Shown: positions 36,712 through 47,384, numbered from the stretch's first letter. The stretch is 64,000 nucleotides of DNA from Bacillus amyloliquefaciens DSM 7 = ATCC 23350 (GCF_000196735.1 NC_014551.1:1111001-1175000); one strand, 5' to 3'. Translations and numbers: made by a program. Notes: generated from the sequence alone by a model not told the origin.

Positions 36712-37286
36712 TATGATTCCGAAAGGTGGCTGCTTACATTGTAATCTTTGACGCGCCACTTATTTTCAATCCGTTCGATATTGCTCAGGCATGCATTGAC
36801 AAGCTTTGCATTTTGTATGTCGGTGTCACCGTCAGAAATGGCAGACAAGAGGGCGTGGATGGCTGCGCCGTGAGCGACGATCAGTACCTTTTGGTCAGGA
36901 AACCGTTCCTGAACTTTTACTAAACCGGCCAGCATTCTGTCTGTCAGTTCCTCTGCGGTCTCCATGTTCGGGTAGTTTTTATCCGGGTAGCACTCTGACC
37001 GTTCCGGTAAAGACATTCCTTCCGCATCACCGTAGTTCCGTTCTCTGAAATCTTCCATGACGACAACGGGAAGATTCAAAAATCCGTTAATAATGTCAGC
37101 TGTTTTTCTGGCCCGTTTCATCGGGCTTGAGACGATGACATCCCATTCGAAAACCTTTAAGTATTCTCCTGTTTCTTTCGCCTGACGCTCTCCCGTCGCA
37201 TTTAACGGAATATCCGTTTTGCCTTGAAGCTTTTTTTGGGCGTTCCAATCAGTCTCTCCATGTCTTACTAAACAAACGGCAGTCAT
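36711..37286 (-). CDS. phoE: Histidine-phosphatase superfamily enzyme PhoE
   Basis: 191-residue broad-specificity phosphatase related to phosphoglycerate mutase. The phosphohistidine motif LVRHGETDWN places the catalytic His at residue 9; second-half residues are in SSPMKRARKTA, RERNYGDAEG and VAHGAAIHAL. The ATG at 37286 lies 8-10 nt from GGAGTG and gives the MTAVCLVRHG start of B. subtilis YhfR. Its promoter lies inside the 3' end of yhfS. Confidence 0.92.
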   Translation of the reverse strand: MTAVCLVRHGETDWNAQKKLQGKTDIPLNATGERQAKETGEYLKVFEWDVIVSSPMKRARKTADIINGFLNLPVVVMEDFRERNYGDAEGMSLPERSECYPDKNYPNMETAEELTDRMLAGLVKVQERFPDQKVLIVAHGAAIHALLSAISDGDTDIQNAKLVNACLSNIERIENKWRVKDYNVSSHLSES

Positions 37287-37324
37287 AATGTGTTCACTCC
37301 GATCATTTTTTATCAATATCATCT

Positions 37325-37353
37325 ATTATACTGCCGTTACGTTAACACTTCAA
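37325..37353 (-). promoter_or_regulatory. Sigma-A promoter of phoE inside yhfS
   Basis: Minus strand TTGAAG (37353-37348), 17-bp spacer, TATAAT (37330-37325). The -35 and part of the spacer are yhfS codons. Confidence 0.7.
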
Positions 37354-38428
37354 AGAGAAGCGCCAGTCCGACTCCGCCCCCGCTGCCGATCGCTGCTGCT
37401 GCGTAGCGGGCATCCGGCCGTCTTTTTGCTTCATAAAAAAGCCGGGAGACAAGCGCCGCCCCGGAAGCCCCGTACGGATGCCCGACGGCTAGAGCGCCGC
37501 CCCGGACATTTATTTTAGAATATGGCACTTGAAGCTGTTGTGAAAAGACGCATATTTTGACGGCAAACGCCTCGTTGATTTCGTATATATCAATATCATC
37601 CGGTGACAGGTTCTGCTCCTTCAAAAGCTTTTTGACGGCATAAACCGGAGCTGCTGACGGATAATGCGGATGGACGCCGCTTACCGTGCTTCCGATAAAA
37701 CGCAATTTCGGTTTTAAACCGAGGGACCGCGCTTTTTGTTCTTCCATTACACAAACCGCCGCCGCCCCGTCAGAAATGCCGCAGCTGTTGGCGGCGGTGA
37801 CAGAGCCGCCGGACTGAAAGACGGGTTTGGCGCGGGCGATAAGAGGTTCCATGTTCCGCTTTTTCAGCATGTTTTCGTCAGCGGCGAATCCGTGACACGG
37901 GAGGATTTCCTGTCGGTACAGGCCGTCTTCGTGCGCTTTGAAGCTCCGTTCATAGCTGAGGAGGGCATATTCGTCCTGCATTTTTCTCGTGACTGCGTAA
38001 GCCTGTGCCGTATACTCGGCTGCTATGCCCATATCAGGATCGCCGATATGTTCAGGTGAAAAACGCGCGCGGGAAGAAAAAGGGGAGCGGCTGCTGCTCT
38101 CCGCTCCTCCCGCGATGTACGTGCTCCCCGCGCCGGCTTTTACAAAATGGCACGCGATTCTCATGGCGTCCAGCCCGGAACCGCACTGTCTGTCGATGGT
38201 CGTCCCAGGCACGCTCAAAGGAAGCCCGGCCGTCAAGGCTGATAGCCGGGCGAGGTTCCCGCCGCGGCCTGTCGCATTTCCGATCAGAACTTCATCAATG
38301 TCTTCTGCCATGTTCCGGCTCAAATAGCGGATCAGCGGAGCTGCTAAATTTTCAGGAAGACAATCTTTTAACAGGCCGTTTTCCCGGGCGAAAATCGTTC
38401 GTTTCGCATCCGTAATTACAGCTTCCAT
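37337..38428 (-). CDS. yhfS: Thiolase-family acetyltransferase YhfS
   Basis: 363-residue thiolase. The acyl-accepting Cys is in TIDRQCGSGLDAM (about residue 83). The catalytic His is in GGALAVGHPYGASGA, but the usual second Cys motif CxGGGxG is replaced by AAIGSGGGVGLALLF: the Cys seems to be Ala/Gly here. NEAFA-type motif EINEAFA is present. ATG at 38428 overlaps the ancestral end of yhfT by 13 nt, so the two are translationally coupled. Third gene of the bioY-yhfT-yhfS unit; a link to pimelate or acyl supply for biotin is inference. Confidence 0.87.
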   Translation of the reverse strand: MEAVITDAKRTIFARENGLLKDCLPENLAAPLIRYLSRNMAEDIDEVLIGNATGRGGNLARLSALTAGLPLSVPGTTIDRQCGSGLDAMRIACHFVKAGAGSTYIAGGAESSSRSPFSSRARFSPEHIGDPDMGIAAEYTAQAYAVTRKMQDEYALLSYERSFKAHEDGLYRQEILPCHGFAADENMLKKRNMEPLIARAKPVFQSGGSVTAANSCGISDGAAAVCVMEEQKARSLGLKPKLRFIGSTVSGVHPHYPSAAPVYAVKKLLKEQNLSPDDIDIYEINEAFAVKICVFSQQLQVPYSKINVRGGALAVGHPYGASGAALVSRLFYEAKRRPDARYAAAAIGSGGGVGLALLFEVLT

Positions 38429-39851
38429 TCCATCATGTCCTTTGCCTGCTTTTGTATGGCGGCACGGGCGATCTTTCCGCCGGCTGTTTCCGGTATATCT
38501 GAAAACAGCCATTTTTTCGGGATTTTATATGCCGCCAGCTGTTGCGGCACCGTTTCTTCAGGTCCTTTACATTTGCATGCCCATCGATCACCGCAACGGC
38601 GATACTGCCCCAATAATCATCGGGAACCCCGGTTACGGCCGCTTTTCTGACACCCGGACAGCCGTTGAGCACACGTTCAATCTCTTCAGGGAACACATTC
38701 AGGCCGCCGGATACGATCATCCCGTTTTCACGGCCTTCGATATAAAGATAGCCTTCACTATCGACATACCCCATGTCATCAACCGTCATCCACCCGGAAT
38801 CATCAGGCTTTGCGCCGTTGATATATCCGGAAAATTTCATCGGGCTGTTCACAAAAATCTTCCCCGTTTCGCCCGGCAGGCAGCGTTCTCCTCCTGGACG
38901 GCGGATTTCGATTTTAACATTATCAAACGGCCGGCCCGCCGCGTCAGGCTTTCTCACGCTGTCTTCAGGCGATAAGAATGCCACGAAACTCAGCTCGGAC
39001 GTTCCGTAAAAATCGTATAATAGCAAATGAGGATAGCGATCTGACAGCGCTTGTTTAGACCAAGCGGGCCAGTCCGCGCCGGAAGAAATTACCTTGAGCG
39101 GTTTATCAGGAAACGCCTCGGCCGAGAGCAGGGCGTCCGTCATTGTCGGGACGGTATATAAAACATCAGCTTGTCTCAGCCAGTCTTTTATTCCGGCCGG
39201 ATTGAATTTTCTTTGAAGGATGACGGTTCCCCCGATAAATAAAGTGCTGACGGCACCGTACAAAAAGTGTGATGAGCGCATCGTGCCCGGTACGAGCACT
39301 TTGTCTTTAGGGGAAATACCGAATTCGCGTTTCGTACAAGCAAAGCTCTCCAGCCACGAACGGTGGGAGCGGGTGAAGGCTTTCGGCTTTCCGGTCGATC
39401 CCGAGGTGAACCCGGTATAAAAGGGCAGGCCGGCGTTTTTTATAAATGCGCCTTCCGCTTTCTCCGCCTCGATTAAAGGTTTGCATTCATCCCACAGGAT
39501 AACAGGCGTTTTGACGCCGTCCAGCCTGCCGCTCAGCCGGCGGTCAGCGATGACGACATCGGTGTTGCTGATGTGCAGCTGATCTGCGAATTCCGCCGCT
39601 GTCGAGCGGGGGTCTAACGGAATTGCCGTGCAGCCGGCATGCGCCGCGCCTGCGAATAGCTGTAAAAAAGGCATTCCGTTCGGCAGTAAAATCGCAATGT
39701 TTTCCGGCTTAACTGAAAGGCTGCCAAGCCAGTTTGCGGTCTGGTTTATAAGTCTATTCCAAGTTTGATAGGTTATCTGTTCTGTTTCTGTCTGAATTGC
39801 GATTTTGTCCGGCGTTTGTCCGGCTATATCTGAATATGTTGATGTAATCAT
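38416..39851 (-). pseudogene. yhfT: yhfT, acyl-CoA ligase family, frameshifted
   Basis: ANL-superfamily ligase. The intact part shows YTGFTSGSTGKPKAF (P-loop), DFYGTSELSF and the hinge region YIEGRENGMIVSGG. After codon about 434 the zero frame runs into unrelated residues (RNSWRHIKS) and stops at 38433. The expected family end (QQLAAYKIPKKW, then ETAGGKIAR with the A10 lysine) continues in another frame to 38416. One missing base near 38545 in the CCGCAA context explains it: with one base restored the length is 478 residues, as in B. subtilis. Without the A10 lysine the adenylation half-reaction should fail. A sequencing error cannot be excluded. Confidence 0.85.
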
Positions 39852-39860
39852 GATGTCTCA

Positions 39861-40418
39861 TCAGCTTCCTTTCGTAGGCAAAAGCCGGCTTGCTTGCAGT
39901 GTTTTTCTGATTCTTACGGCTGCGAATGAGGCTGCGGCCGCTTTAAGCAGATCTCCGGGCACATAGATGAGGCTGAGCTTTACGGCAGTCATGATGTCAA
40001 TGTGCATCATAACAGCCTGAACGGGAATGCCGATAGCATACAACAGGAGCACGCCGAACAAAAACTGTCTGATAAACAAATGGGGGACGCTGGCTGAGCG
40101 AAGGCCCCGAATACTGAGGCTCAGCAGTAATGCCGCCAGCGGATATGCCACGAGATATCCGGCGCTCGGCCCGAAAAAAACCCCGAACCCGCCTCTTCCC
40201 CCTGAAAGGAGAGGCGCTCCGCATGCCACGATCAGCAAAAACAGCAATTGGCTTAAAAACGCCGCTTTCGGTTTTAATATGCTTCCTGATAAAAGCACAC
40301 CGATCGTCTGGAGCGTAATCGGAACCGGCGTAAAGGATAAGAAAAGTGGCGGAAGCAGCCCCAAAAGTCCCATAATGGCAGCAAACACGGCAATATGCAT
40401 CATTTCTATTAATTTCAT
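39861..40418 (-). CDS. bioYB: Biotin transporter BioY (YhfU)
   Basis: 185-residue S-component of an ECF transporter for biotin. About six hydrophobic helices; conserved BioY motifs GGRGGFGVFFGPSAGYLVAYP and TPVPITLQTIGVLL are present. It heads the unit bioY-yhfT-yhfS. A BirA-type operator overlaps its promoter, so it should be repressed by biotin. The general ECF ATPase and T-component are not in this window. Confidence 0.92.
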   Translation of the reverse strand: MKLIEMMHIAVFAAIMGLLGLLPPLFLSFTPVPITLQTIGVLLSGSILKPKAAFLSQLLFLLIVACGAPLLSGGRGGFGVFFGPSAGYLVAYPLAALLLSLSIRGLRSASVPHLFIRQFLFGVLLLYAIGIPVQAVMMHIDIMTAVKLSLIYVPGDLLKAAAASFAAVRIRKTLQASRLLPTKGS

Positions 40419-40452
40419 TATGTATTCCTCCAGCTTATCAAAATATGTTTAT

Positions 40453-40505
40453 ACAATAAAGCGAGTCTTTATATATGTCAACTTTATTATATTTTAAGTT
40501 AACAT
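40453..40505 (-). promoter_or_regulatory. bioY promoter with BirA-type operator
   Basis: Minus strand ATGTTAACTT - 11 bp - AAGTTGACAT (40505-40475) is an inverted repeat with one mismatch, like Bacillus BirA boxes (GTTAAC half-sites). TTGACA (40481-40476), 17-bp spacer and TATTGT (40458-40453) form the promoter, with the -35 inside the right arm. Confidence 0.8.
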
Positions 40506-40507
40506 AA

Positions 40508-40545
40508 AAAAGACCGGCCCTTTATGAAAAAGGCCGGTCGGTCTA
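40508..40545 (-). terminator. Terminator of hemAT
   Basis: GACCGGCC / GGCCGGTC stem followed on the minus strand by TTTTTT, ending 3 bp before the bioY operator. Confidence 0.88.
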
Positions 40546-40548
40546 ACT

Positions 40549-41956
<1,408 letters not shown>

Positions 41957-43480
41957 TCAATCTTGGGTGATGCGTTTCAGCGGCTTGATGGCGGGGCCTT
42001 CGGCAACCTTGCCGTTAGGTGTGAACCGGGAACCGTGACAAGGGCAGTCCCACGTCCGTTCACCATCATTCCATTAAACCTCACAGCCTAAATGGGTGCA
42101 TGTCGTATCAACAAGATGCAGACAGCCTTTTTCGTCTTTGTAGGCGCCGGCCCGTTTGCCGTTGACCGTTACGATTTTTCCTTCTCCGGGCTGAAGAGCC
42201 TCAGGTGAAGCGTCCGGCCTCTCAAGTTTGCCCGAGATAAGGTGTTTGGCTACGTCGGCATTATAGGAAATCAGCTTTTTCAGTCCGGGATCTGCGTGGA
42301 AGCGGGACGGAATAAACAGGCCGGAAAACGGGTTCTTTTTGTTTTGGATGTGATCAGCCAAAAGCTTCGCCGCGAGCGCTGAGCTTGTCATGCCCCATTT
42401 TTTAAAACCGGTCGCCGCCAAAATATGTTCTTCACCGCCTGAGATCGGGCCGATGAACGGAATTTTGTCAATGGTGACGAGGTCTTGTGCAGACCAATGA
42501 TATGGGATGCTTTCGACTCCGATTGTATCTTCCGCAAATTGTTTCAGCGCTTCATAATGTTCAGACATTTCGTTTCCTTGGCCTGTTTTGTGGCTTTCGC
42601 CGCCGACGAGCACCAGTTCTTCACCGTTCAGCTCTGTATAGCGCAGTGATCTGGACGGCTCGTCTATGCTGAGAAACATACCGCCGGGATACGCTTGTTT
42701 CGGTTTTACCGCCAGGGCATAGGATCTGCTGGCATACATTCTCGTGGCATAAAGCCCGCCGCCGTCATAAAAAGGAAAGTGGGAGGAGCACACAATGTAG
42801 CTGCACTTGATGCCGTGTCTGTTTTTCGTGACCACTTCCGGCCGCGGTTCTTTTTTAATGTCAATTGCCGCCGTCTGTTCAAAAATCTGCGCCCCGTTTT
42901 TGACCATCTCTTTCACGAGCGCCGCGCCATATAAAAGCGGATGGAATTGCGCCTGATTCTTCATGGCGAGGCCGAGCCTGCAATCAACGGGGACGGGAAG
43001 TTCTTTTACAAGCTCGTGTTCAATGCCGAGCTTAGTGTAAGCTTCCTGCTCGCTGCGGATTTTTTTGACGCCTGATTCCGTATTGGTGTATATATAGGCG
43101 TCTTGTTCAGTCAGTCTGCATTCAATTGAAAGATCCTTGATGATCTGCTTCATATCTTCCATAGCGCGAAGATGGGCTTCGAAATACAGCCTTGCGCTGG
43201 TCAGTCCGATCTGCTGAATAAGATCGGCATAGATAAAATCATGCTGGGCAGTGATTTTAGCGGTCGTCCCTGCGGTCGTCCCGTTTAATATCCGGTCCGC
43301 TTCTATGACAGCGACACGGAACCCCCTTTTCGTCAGTTCGTATGCCGTTGTCAGGCCCGTAATTCCTCCGCCGATAACCGCAACGTCGCATTCCGTATCT
43401 TCAGTCAGGGCGGGAAAGGAAGGAATATCAGCTGTTGCTCTCCAATAGGAAGCAGGTTCCTCGTTTGAAAAAGAAGTCAA
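41957..43480 (-). pseudogene. yhfW: yhfW, FAD oxidoreductase-Rieske protein, nonsense mutation
   Basis: DAO-family FAD oxidoreductase (residues about 1-380; DVAVIGGGITGLTTAYEL) fused to a C-terminal Rieske [2Fe-2S] domain. The first ligand pair CTHLGC is present, then GAG GTT is followed by TAA at 42074-42076. The same frame continues TGG AAT GAT..., encodes the second pair CPCHGSRF, and ends at TGA 41957-41959 beside the terminator. Full length would be 507 codons, close to B. subtilis YhfW; the present product is 468 residues and cannot bind the cluster. A single substitution from a sense codon (GAA or AAA) explains it. Confidence 0.88.
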
Positions 43481-43603
43481 TTCAGATTACCTCCTCTGTT
43501 GTATATTCTTAATTTTTCCAATAAGTCTATATTCATACATGAAACTCGTATAAGATGCTCAAATTACTCATAATATAGTAATTAATGTAAAGGAGTGATC
43601 AAA

Positions 43604-44461
43604 TTGGCTAATCAGAAGAAGAAAACCTTGCCGCCGCAGCATCAAAACCGGCAGCCGGGCTTTGAATATGTGATGGACCCGCGCCCTGTGTTTGACAAAC
43701 CGAAAGCGGCGAAAAAACTTGAAGGAAAAACTGCGATTATTACGGGCGGGGACAGCGGAATCGGACGCGCCGTATCCGTTTTGTTCGCGAAGGAAGGCGC
43801 AAATGTGGTCATCGTTTACTTTGATGAGCATCAGGATGCCGAAGAGACGAAGCAATATGTAGAAAAAGAGGGAGCAAAGTGTCTGCTGATCGCAGGTGAT
43901 GTCGGCGACGAAGCCTTTTGCAACGATGTCATCCGCCAGGCGGGCCAAGCCTTTCCTTCCATTGACATCTTAGTCAACAATGCGGGTGAGCAGCACGTAC
44001 AGCCGGGGATTGAGAAAATCACGAGCCACCAGCTCATCAGAACGTTTCAGACGAATATTTTTTCAATGTTTTACTTAACGAAAGCCGCGCTCCCCCATCT
44101 GAAAAAAGGAAGTTCAATCATCAATACGGCCTCCATTACCGCCTACAAGGGCCATAAAACATTGATTGACTACTCAGCGACAAAAGGGGCGATCGTCACG
44201 TTTACAAGGTCTCTTTCCCAATCTCTTGTCACTCAGGGCATCCGGGTAAACGCAGTGGCGCCGGGGCCGATATGGACGCCGCTGATTCCGGCGAGCTTCT
44301 CGGCAAAGGAAGTGGAAGTCTTTGGCTCAGACGTGCCGATGCAGCGCCCGGGCCAGCCTGTTGAAGTGGCACCGAGCTATTTATACTTAGCAAGCGATGA
44401 TTCCTCATATGTCACGGGCCAGACGATACATGTGAACGGCGGCACCATCGTAAACGGATAA
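43604..44461 (+). CDS. yhxC: Short-chain dehydrogenase YhxC
   Basis: 285-residue SDR. Cofactor motif [11 protein letters not shown] (about residues 48-58), NNAGEQ, catalytic Ser in [10 protein letters not shown], and YSATKGA for the Tyr/Lys pair are intact. The N-terminal 35 residues ([13 protein letters not shown]...DPRP) mark the YhxC/YhdF general-stress subgroup. A TTG start at 43604 lies 8 nt after AGGAG; a GTG inside that site is rejected. Substrate unknown. Confidence 0.92.
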   Translation: MANQKKKTLPPQHQNRQPGFEYVMDPRPVFDKPKAAKKLEGKTAIITGGDSGIGRAVSVLFAKEGANVVIVYFDEHQDAEETKQYVEKEGAKCLLIAGDVGDEAFCNDVIRQAGQAFPSIDILVNNAGEQHVQPGIEKITSHQLIRTFQTNIFSMFYLTKAALPHLKKGSSIINTASITAYKGHKTLIDYSATKGAIVTFTRSLSQSLVTQGIRVNAVAPGPIWTPLIPASFSAKEVEVFGSDVPMQRPGQPVEVAPSYLYLASDDSSYVTGQTIHVNGGTIVNG

Positions 44462-44462
44462 T

Positions 44463-44492
44463 ATAAAAAAGCCAATCCATATGGATTGGCTT
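44463..44492. terminator. Terminator between yhxC and yhzC
   Basis: AAGCCAATCCATATGGATTGGCTT palindrome with an A-run upstream (T-run on the minus strand) and TTATT downstream. Confidence 0.83.
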
Positions 44493-44724
44493 ATTCACTC
44501 TGTTTGAGTGCGGCATATTCTTTGGACAGCGTAAGGAACGCTTCTTTATTTTTATCATCAAGCGCTTTGTTAATCTGCTCTGTCAGCATGGCGATCCGGC
44601 GTTTATACAAGGATTCATCAAGCACCATTTGAATGTAAATATCGGCCATTGTCACATCGAATTCATTTGCTTTTTGCGTGTTGCGGGACTTCATGAGCTC
44701 AGTGTACGATTTTTTCTCTTTCAT
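44491..44724 (-). CDS. yhzC: IDEAL-domain protein YhzC
   Basis: 77-residue small protein with the IDEAL domain (about residues 25-70: YIQMVLDESLYKRRIAMLTE...). The ATG at 44724 is preceded by GGGGGGATTC, a weak purine-rich ribosome binding site; an upstream in-frame start at 44739 lies in the G-run and is unlikely. Divergent from comK. IDEAL proteins are linked to adaptor and regulatory roles, but YhzC has no established function. Confidence 0.85.
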   Translation of the reverse strand: MKEKKSYTELMKSRNTQKANEFDVTMADIYIQMVLDESLYKRRIAMLTEQINKALDDKNKEAFLTLSKEYAALKQSE

Positions 44725-44739
44725 AAAGAATCCCCCCAA

Positions 44740-45039
44740 TGCCTTTTTTATAGTATATGGATAACCGCCGGAAAAATCAATTAATTTTTATAATTTTTAG
44801 ACAACTAATACTTGGAAATATATCGACATATCCTGCAAATTGACGAAAAAACGAAAAATAACCATGTATAAATGATGTGAAATGAAAGAGAAAAATAATA
44901 TTTAAGTAGTAATTTAAGACTAATTTATAACTTTAAAAGGTGATTTTTAGCTATATTCAAAAAAAACCTGTCGTTTTCCAATGACAGATGATAGATTATT
45001 AGTATAAATTTTCAAGAAAAGGATTGGAGGCTGCACATT
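44740..45039 (+). promoter_or_regulatory. comK upstream control region
   Basis: 300-bp A+T-rich region without a gene. ATGACA (44981-44986), 16-bp spacer and TATAAA (45003-45008) make a plausible comK promoter. Several A-run/T-run pairs (e.g. AAAATCAATTAATTTT near 44774-44789, AAAACCTGTCGTTTT near 44966-44980) resemble ComK half-boxes, but their spacing is 7-8 rather than 5 bp. In B. subtilis this region binds ComK, Rok, AbrB, CodY and DegU. Confidence 0.6.
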
Positions 45040-45618
45040 ATGTGCCAGAAAACACACGCACCCTTAGAAAGCTACGAAGTAAATCGTTCAACCATCGCTG
45101 TTTTGCCTGAGGAAATAGACGGTAAAATGGGGTCGAAGGTCATTGAAAAAGACTGCATTCTGTATGTCAGCATGAAGCCGATTCACATCATTGACAGAAG
45201 CTGCCGCTACTTTGGCTCAAGCTATGCCGGGAGAAAAGCGGGAACGTATGAAGCGATTAAAATTTCTCACAAGCCGCCGATTATGGTGGACCCTTCAAAT
45301 CACATCTTTTTATTCCCTACACTTTCTTCAGCACGGCCTCAATGCGGCTGGATATCTCACGTGCACGTTAAAGATTTTCAGCCGACCGCATTTGATGACA
45401 CGGCGGTCACGTTCTCAAACGGCAAAACGATGGAGCTGGAAGTATCCTACCATTCTTTTGAAAACCAAGTCTACAGAACCGCCTATCTCAGAACCACTTT
45501 TCAGGACAGGATGGGCAGCCATATCCCGAAGCGGCAGGAATTCATGCTGTACCCGAAAGAAGAGCGGACGAAAATGATCTACGACTTTATTTTGCGGGAG
45601 CTGGGGGAGAGATATTAG
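45040..45618 (+). CDS. comK: Competence transcription factor ComK
   Basis: 192-residue minor-groove-binding activator of the late competence genes, and of its own. Clear match across the whole length, e.g. PPIMVDPSN, FLFPTLSS and the C-terminal KEERTKMIYDFILRELGERY. In B. subtilis the C-terminal part is bound by MecA for ClpCP degradation. TTGGAGG precedes ATG. Residue 2 is Cys rather than Ser. The gene is intact, so the strain should be capable of competence on this count. Confidence 0.97.
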   Translation: MCQKTHAPLESYEVNRSTIAVLPEEIDGKMGSKVIEKDCILYVSMKPIHIIDRSCRYFGSSYAGRKAGTYEAIKISHKPPIMVDPSNHIFLFPTLSSARPQCGWISHVHVKDFQPTAFDDTAVTFSNGKTMELEVSYHSFENQVYRTAYLRTTFQDRMGSHIPKRQEFMLYPKEERTKMIYDFILRELGERY

Positions 45619-45640
45619 AGAAAGCTGTGATGTGAAGGGA

Positions 45641-45671
45641 CGGGCCCTTTCCTTTTTGGGAAGGGCTTTTT
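45641..45671 (+). terminator. Terminator of comK
   Basis: GCCCTTTCC / GGGAAGGGC stem followed by TTTTT. Confidence 0.82.
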
Positions 45672-45764
45672 ACGATTGACATGCCCGGGCAGAGTTGTAT
45701 CGTGTCCGTCTGTTGGCTATGATGATGTAAAGAGTAATTGCATTTTATTTTAGGAGAGATTGCC

Positions 45765-46136
45765 ATGGATGTGTTTGCAAAATATGTATCAGGAATCGAC
45801 AACCCCGATCATCGCCTGCGAATGGAGGAAATCTTGTCGTGGACGGCTGGTCAATTTCCGATTTTAAAACCGCAGATCAAGTGGAATACGCCGATGTTTA
45901 CTGATCATGGCACGTTTATTATCGGCTTTGCAGCAGCGAAGCATCATGTAAGTGTTTCCCCCGAAGAAGCGGGTATTGCGCATTTTGCCGACGACATCGC
46001 CCGTGCCGGCTACAGCGCCACTTCCCGTTTGTTCAGAATTCAATGGACTGATCCGGTGCAATATGATCTGCTTGAAAGCATGATTCAGTATAATATTAAG
46101 GAAAAGGCAGACTGTTCAGGGTTTTGGCGGAAATAA
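45765..46136 (+). CDS. fra: Frataxin-like iron chaperone Fra (YdhG, DUF1801)
   Basis: 123-residue DUF1801-family protein beginning MDVFAKYVSGIDNPDHRLRM, with IKWNTPMFTDHGTFIIGF in the middle and KADCSGFWRK at the end. It closely resembles B. subtilis Fra (YdhG), a structural analogue of frataxin that delivers iron. AGGAGAG lies 7 nt before ATG. B. subtilis 168 has this gene at a different locus, so its position after comK is a lineage difference. Flanked by terminators on both sides. Confidence 0.8.
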   Translation: MDVFAKYVSGIDNPDHRLRMEEILSWTAGQFPILKPQIKWNTPMFTDHGTFIIGFAAAKHHVSVSPEEAGIAHFADDIARAGYSATSRLFRIQWTDPVQYDLLESMIQYNIKEKADCSGFWRK

Positions 46137-46138
46137 AC

Positions 46139-46172
46139 AAAAAAACAACCCTGATCAGGGCTGTTTTTTTTA
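46139..46172. terminator. Bidirectional terminator after fra
   Basis: AAAACA(A)CCCTGATCAGGG(C)TGTTTT with A- and T-run flanks, shared with the converging acetyltransferase gene. Confidence 0.84.
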
Positions 46173-47384
46173 TTAAAAGTAATCCGAGAAATAAGGGGTT
46201 TGCGTCTCCAGCAGATCCTCAATGAATTCCAATGTGTCCGGCGCGCATTCGATCCGGCCTGTGCGGTGAAGGTATTCCGGTTTCCGGTATGCGAATAATA
46301 ATGCCGTCATCGTCTGAATATCCAGCTTTGCGGCATCCGCATCACCGCCCCGGCTTAAAACGGCTTTTCCTTCAGGCGAAATCTCCGCGGTAAAGACTCC
46401 CTGATTCCATTCAAGCAGCGGATCTTCCAGTGTAAAAGACCATGTCCGTTTCTCTTTTTGCGGTTTAAAGGGATACTGATTGATAAATTGTTCAATATCG
46501 ACAATCCGGGCCATAAAATAAGGAGAAATCGTCTCCTTAATTTCGGCATCTTCTAACAGAAAGGCGATCGGCTCATTAGAATAATTGTCGCCGACGACTT
46601 TTGTCACCATGGAGAAATGCGCCGAGATAAAGTTCCACAGGCCTCTGCGCGCTTCTTCATTTACATATACCATTTCTTTAATATGAAAAACTTCATCTGC
46701 AATCCAGTAAAGAACATAACCGTTTGCCTGTCTGGATTGATCATAATACACGGCAGCCGTAAGATCTTCTAAATCCCAGCGCCAATATTCATCCCATGCT
46801 AGTTCATTTCTGATCATGGCCGCATGGCTTTTATGAGCGAATCGGCTGTATACTTCTTTAATGACCTCATGTTCCGGATCGACGCGTTCCACTTCGCCCA
46901 AAACGGTTCTCATTTTCGGGAGCTGAAAGTCTTTTACCTCAAACGTCATTTTGTCACTGATAATTTCCCAGCCTTTTCTTCTGTAGTAAGGGATAGAGTA
47001 GGGGAACAGATAGGATACGGACTGACCGCGCTCACGCATGTCAACTAATGCTTTGTATAACAGTTTCGCCATTAATCCCATATTGGCGTATTCGGGATAT
47101 GTTCCGACCCCCGTCACGCCGCCCATTTCAAATGTTTTATTAAAAATCCGGACTTGGAAAGGGTAAACAGCTGCCTGTGAAACGAGTTTGTCATTGTCAA
47201 ACCAGCCCAATACATGCGCTTGTTCCAATACGGGGAGTTTCGCGGAAGCGATTTCGGGTTCCTTCCATCCCACTTCATGCAGATTGCTGTTCGTTACTTG
47301 GAAAACATATCGGAGCAGCTGATTAAATTGCTGCAAATGTTTCGGTTCGACTTTCTTTAATTCAAGCCTTTTTTCTCTGTTCAT
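46173..47384 (-). CDS. Eis-type GNAT acetyltransferase
   Basis: 403-residue protein with an N-terminal GNAT domain (acetyl-CoA loop GVTGVGTYPEYANMGLMAKL, about residues 88-108), a second GNAT-like domain and a C-terminal SCP2-like domain, ending in an aromatic carboxyl terminus (YFSDYF). This is the architecture of Eis proteins, which acetylate amines of aminoglycosides and other substrates. The ATG at 47384 follows AGGAGTG; the GTG in that site is rejected. There is no B. subtilis 168 counterpart at this locus. Substrate unknown. Confidence 0.8.
   Translation of the reverse strand: MNREKRLELKKVEPKHLQQFNQLLRYVFQVTNSNLHEVGWKEPEIASAKLPVLEQAHVLGWFDNDKLVSQAAVYPFQVRIFNKTFEMGGVTGVGTYPEYANMGLMAKLLYKALVDMRERGQSVSYLFPYSIPYYRRKGWEIISDKMTFEVKDFQLPKMRTVLGEVERVDPEHEVIKEVYSRFAHKSHAAMIRNELAWDEYWRWDLEDLTAAVYYDQSRQANGYVLYWIADEVFHIKEMVYVNEEARRGLWNFISAHFSMVTKVVGDNYSNEPIAFLLEDAEIKETISPYFMARIVDIEQFINQYPFKPQKEKRTWSFTLEDPLLEWNQGVFTAEISPEGKAVLSRGGDADAAKLDIQTMTALLFAYRKPEYLHRTGRIECAPDTLEFIEDLLETQTPYFSDYF

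Noticed and set aside
38433-38640. The alternative YhfT C-terminus as a genuine variant end
   Set aside because: The residues after the break are not like any ligase, while the other frame keeps the family end and overlaps the yhfS start as expected.
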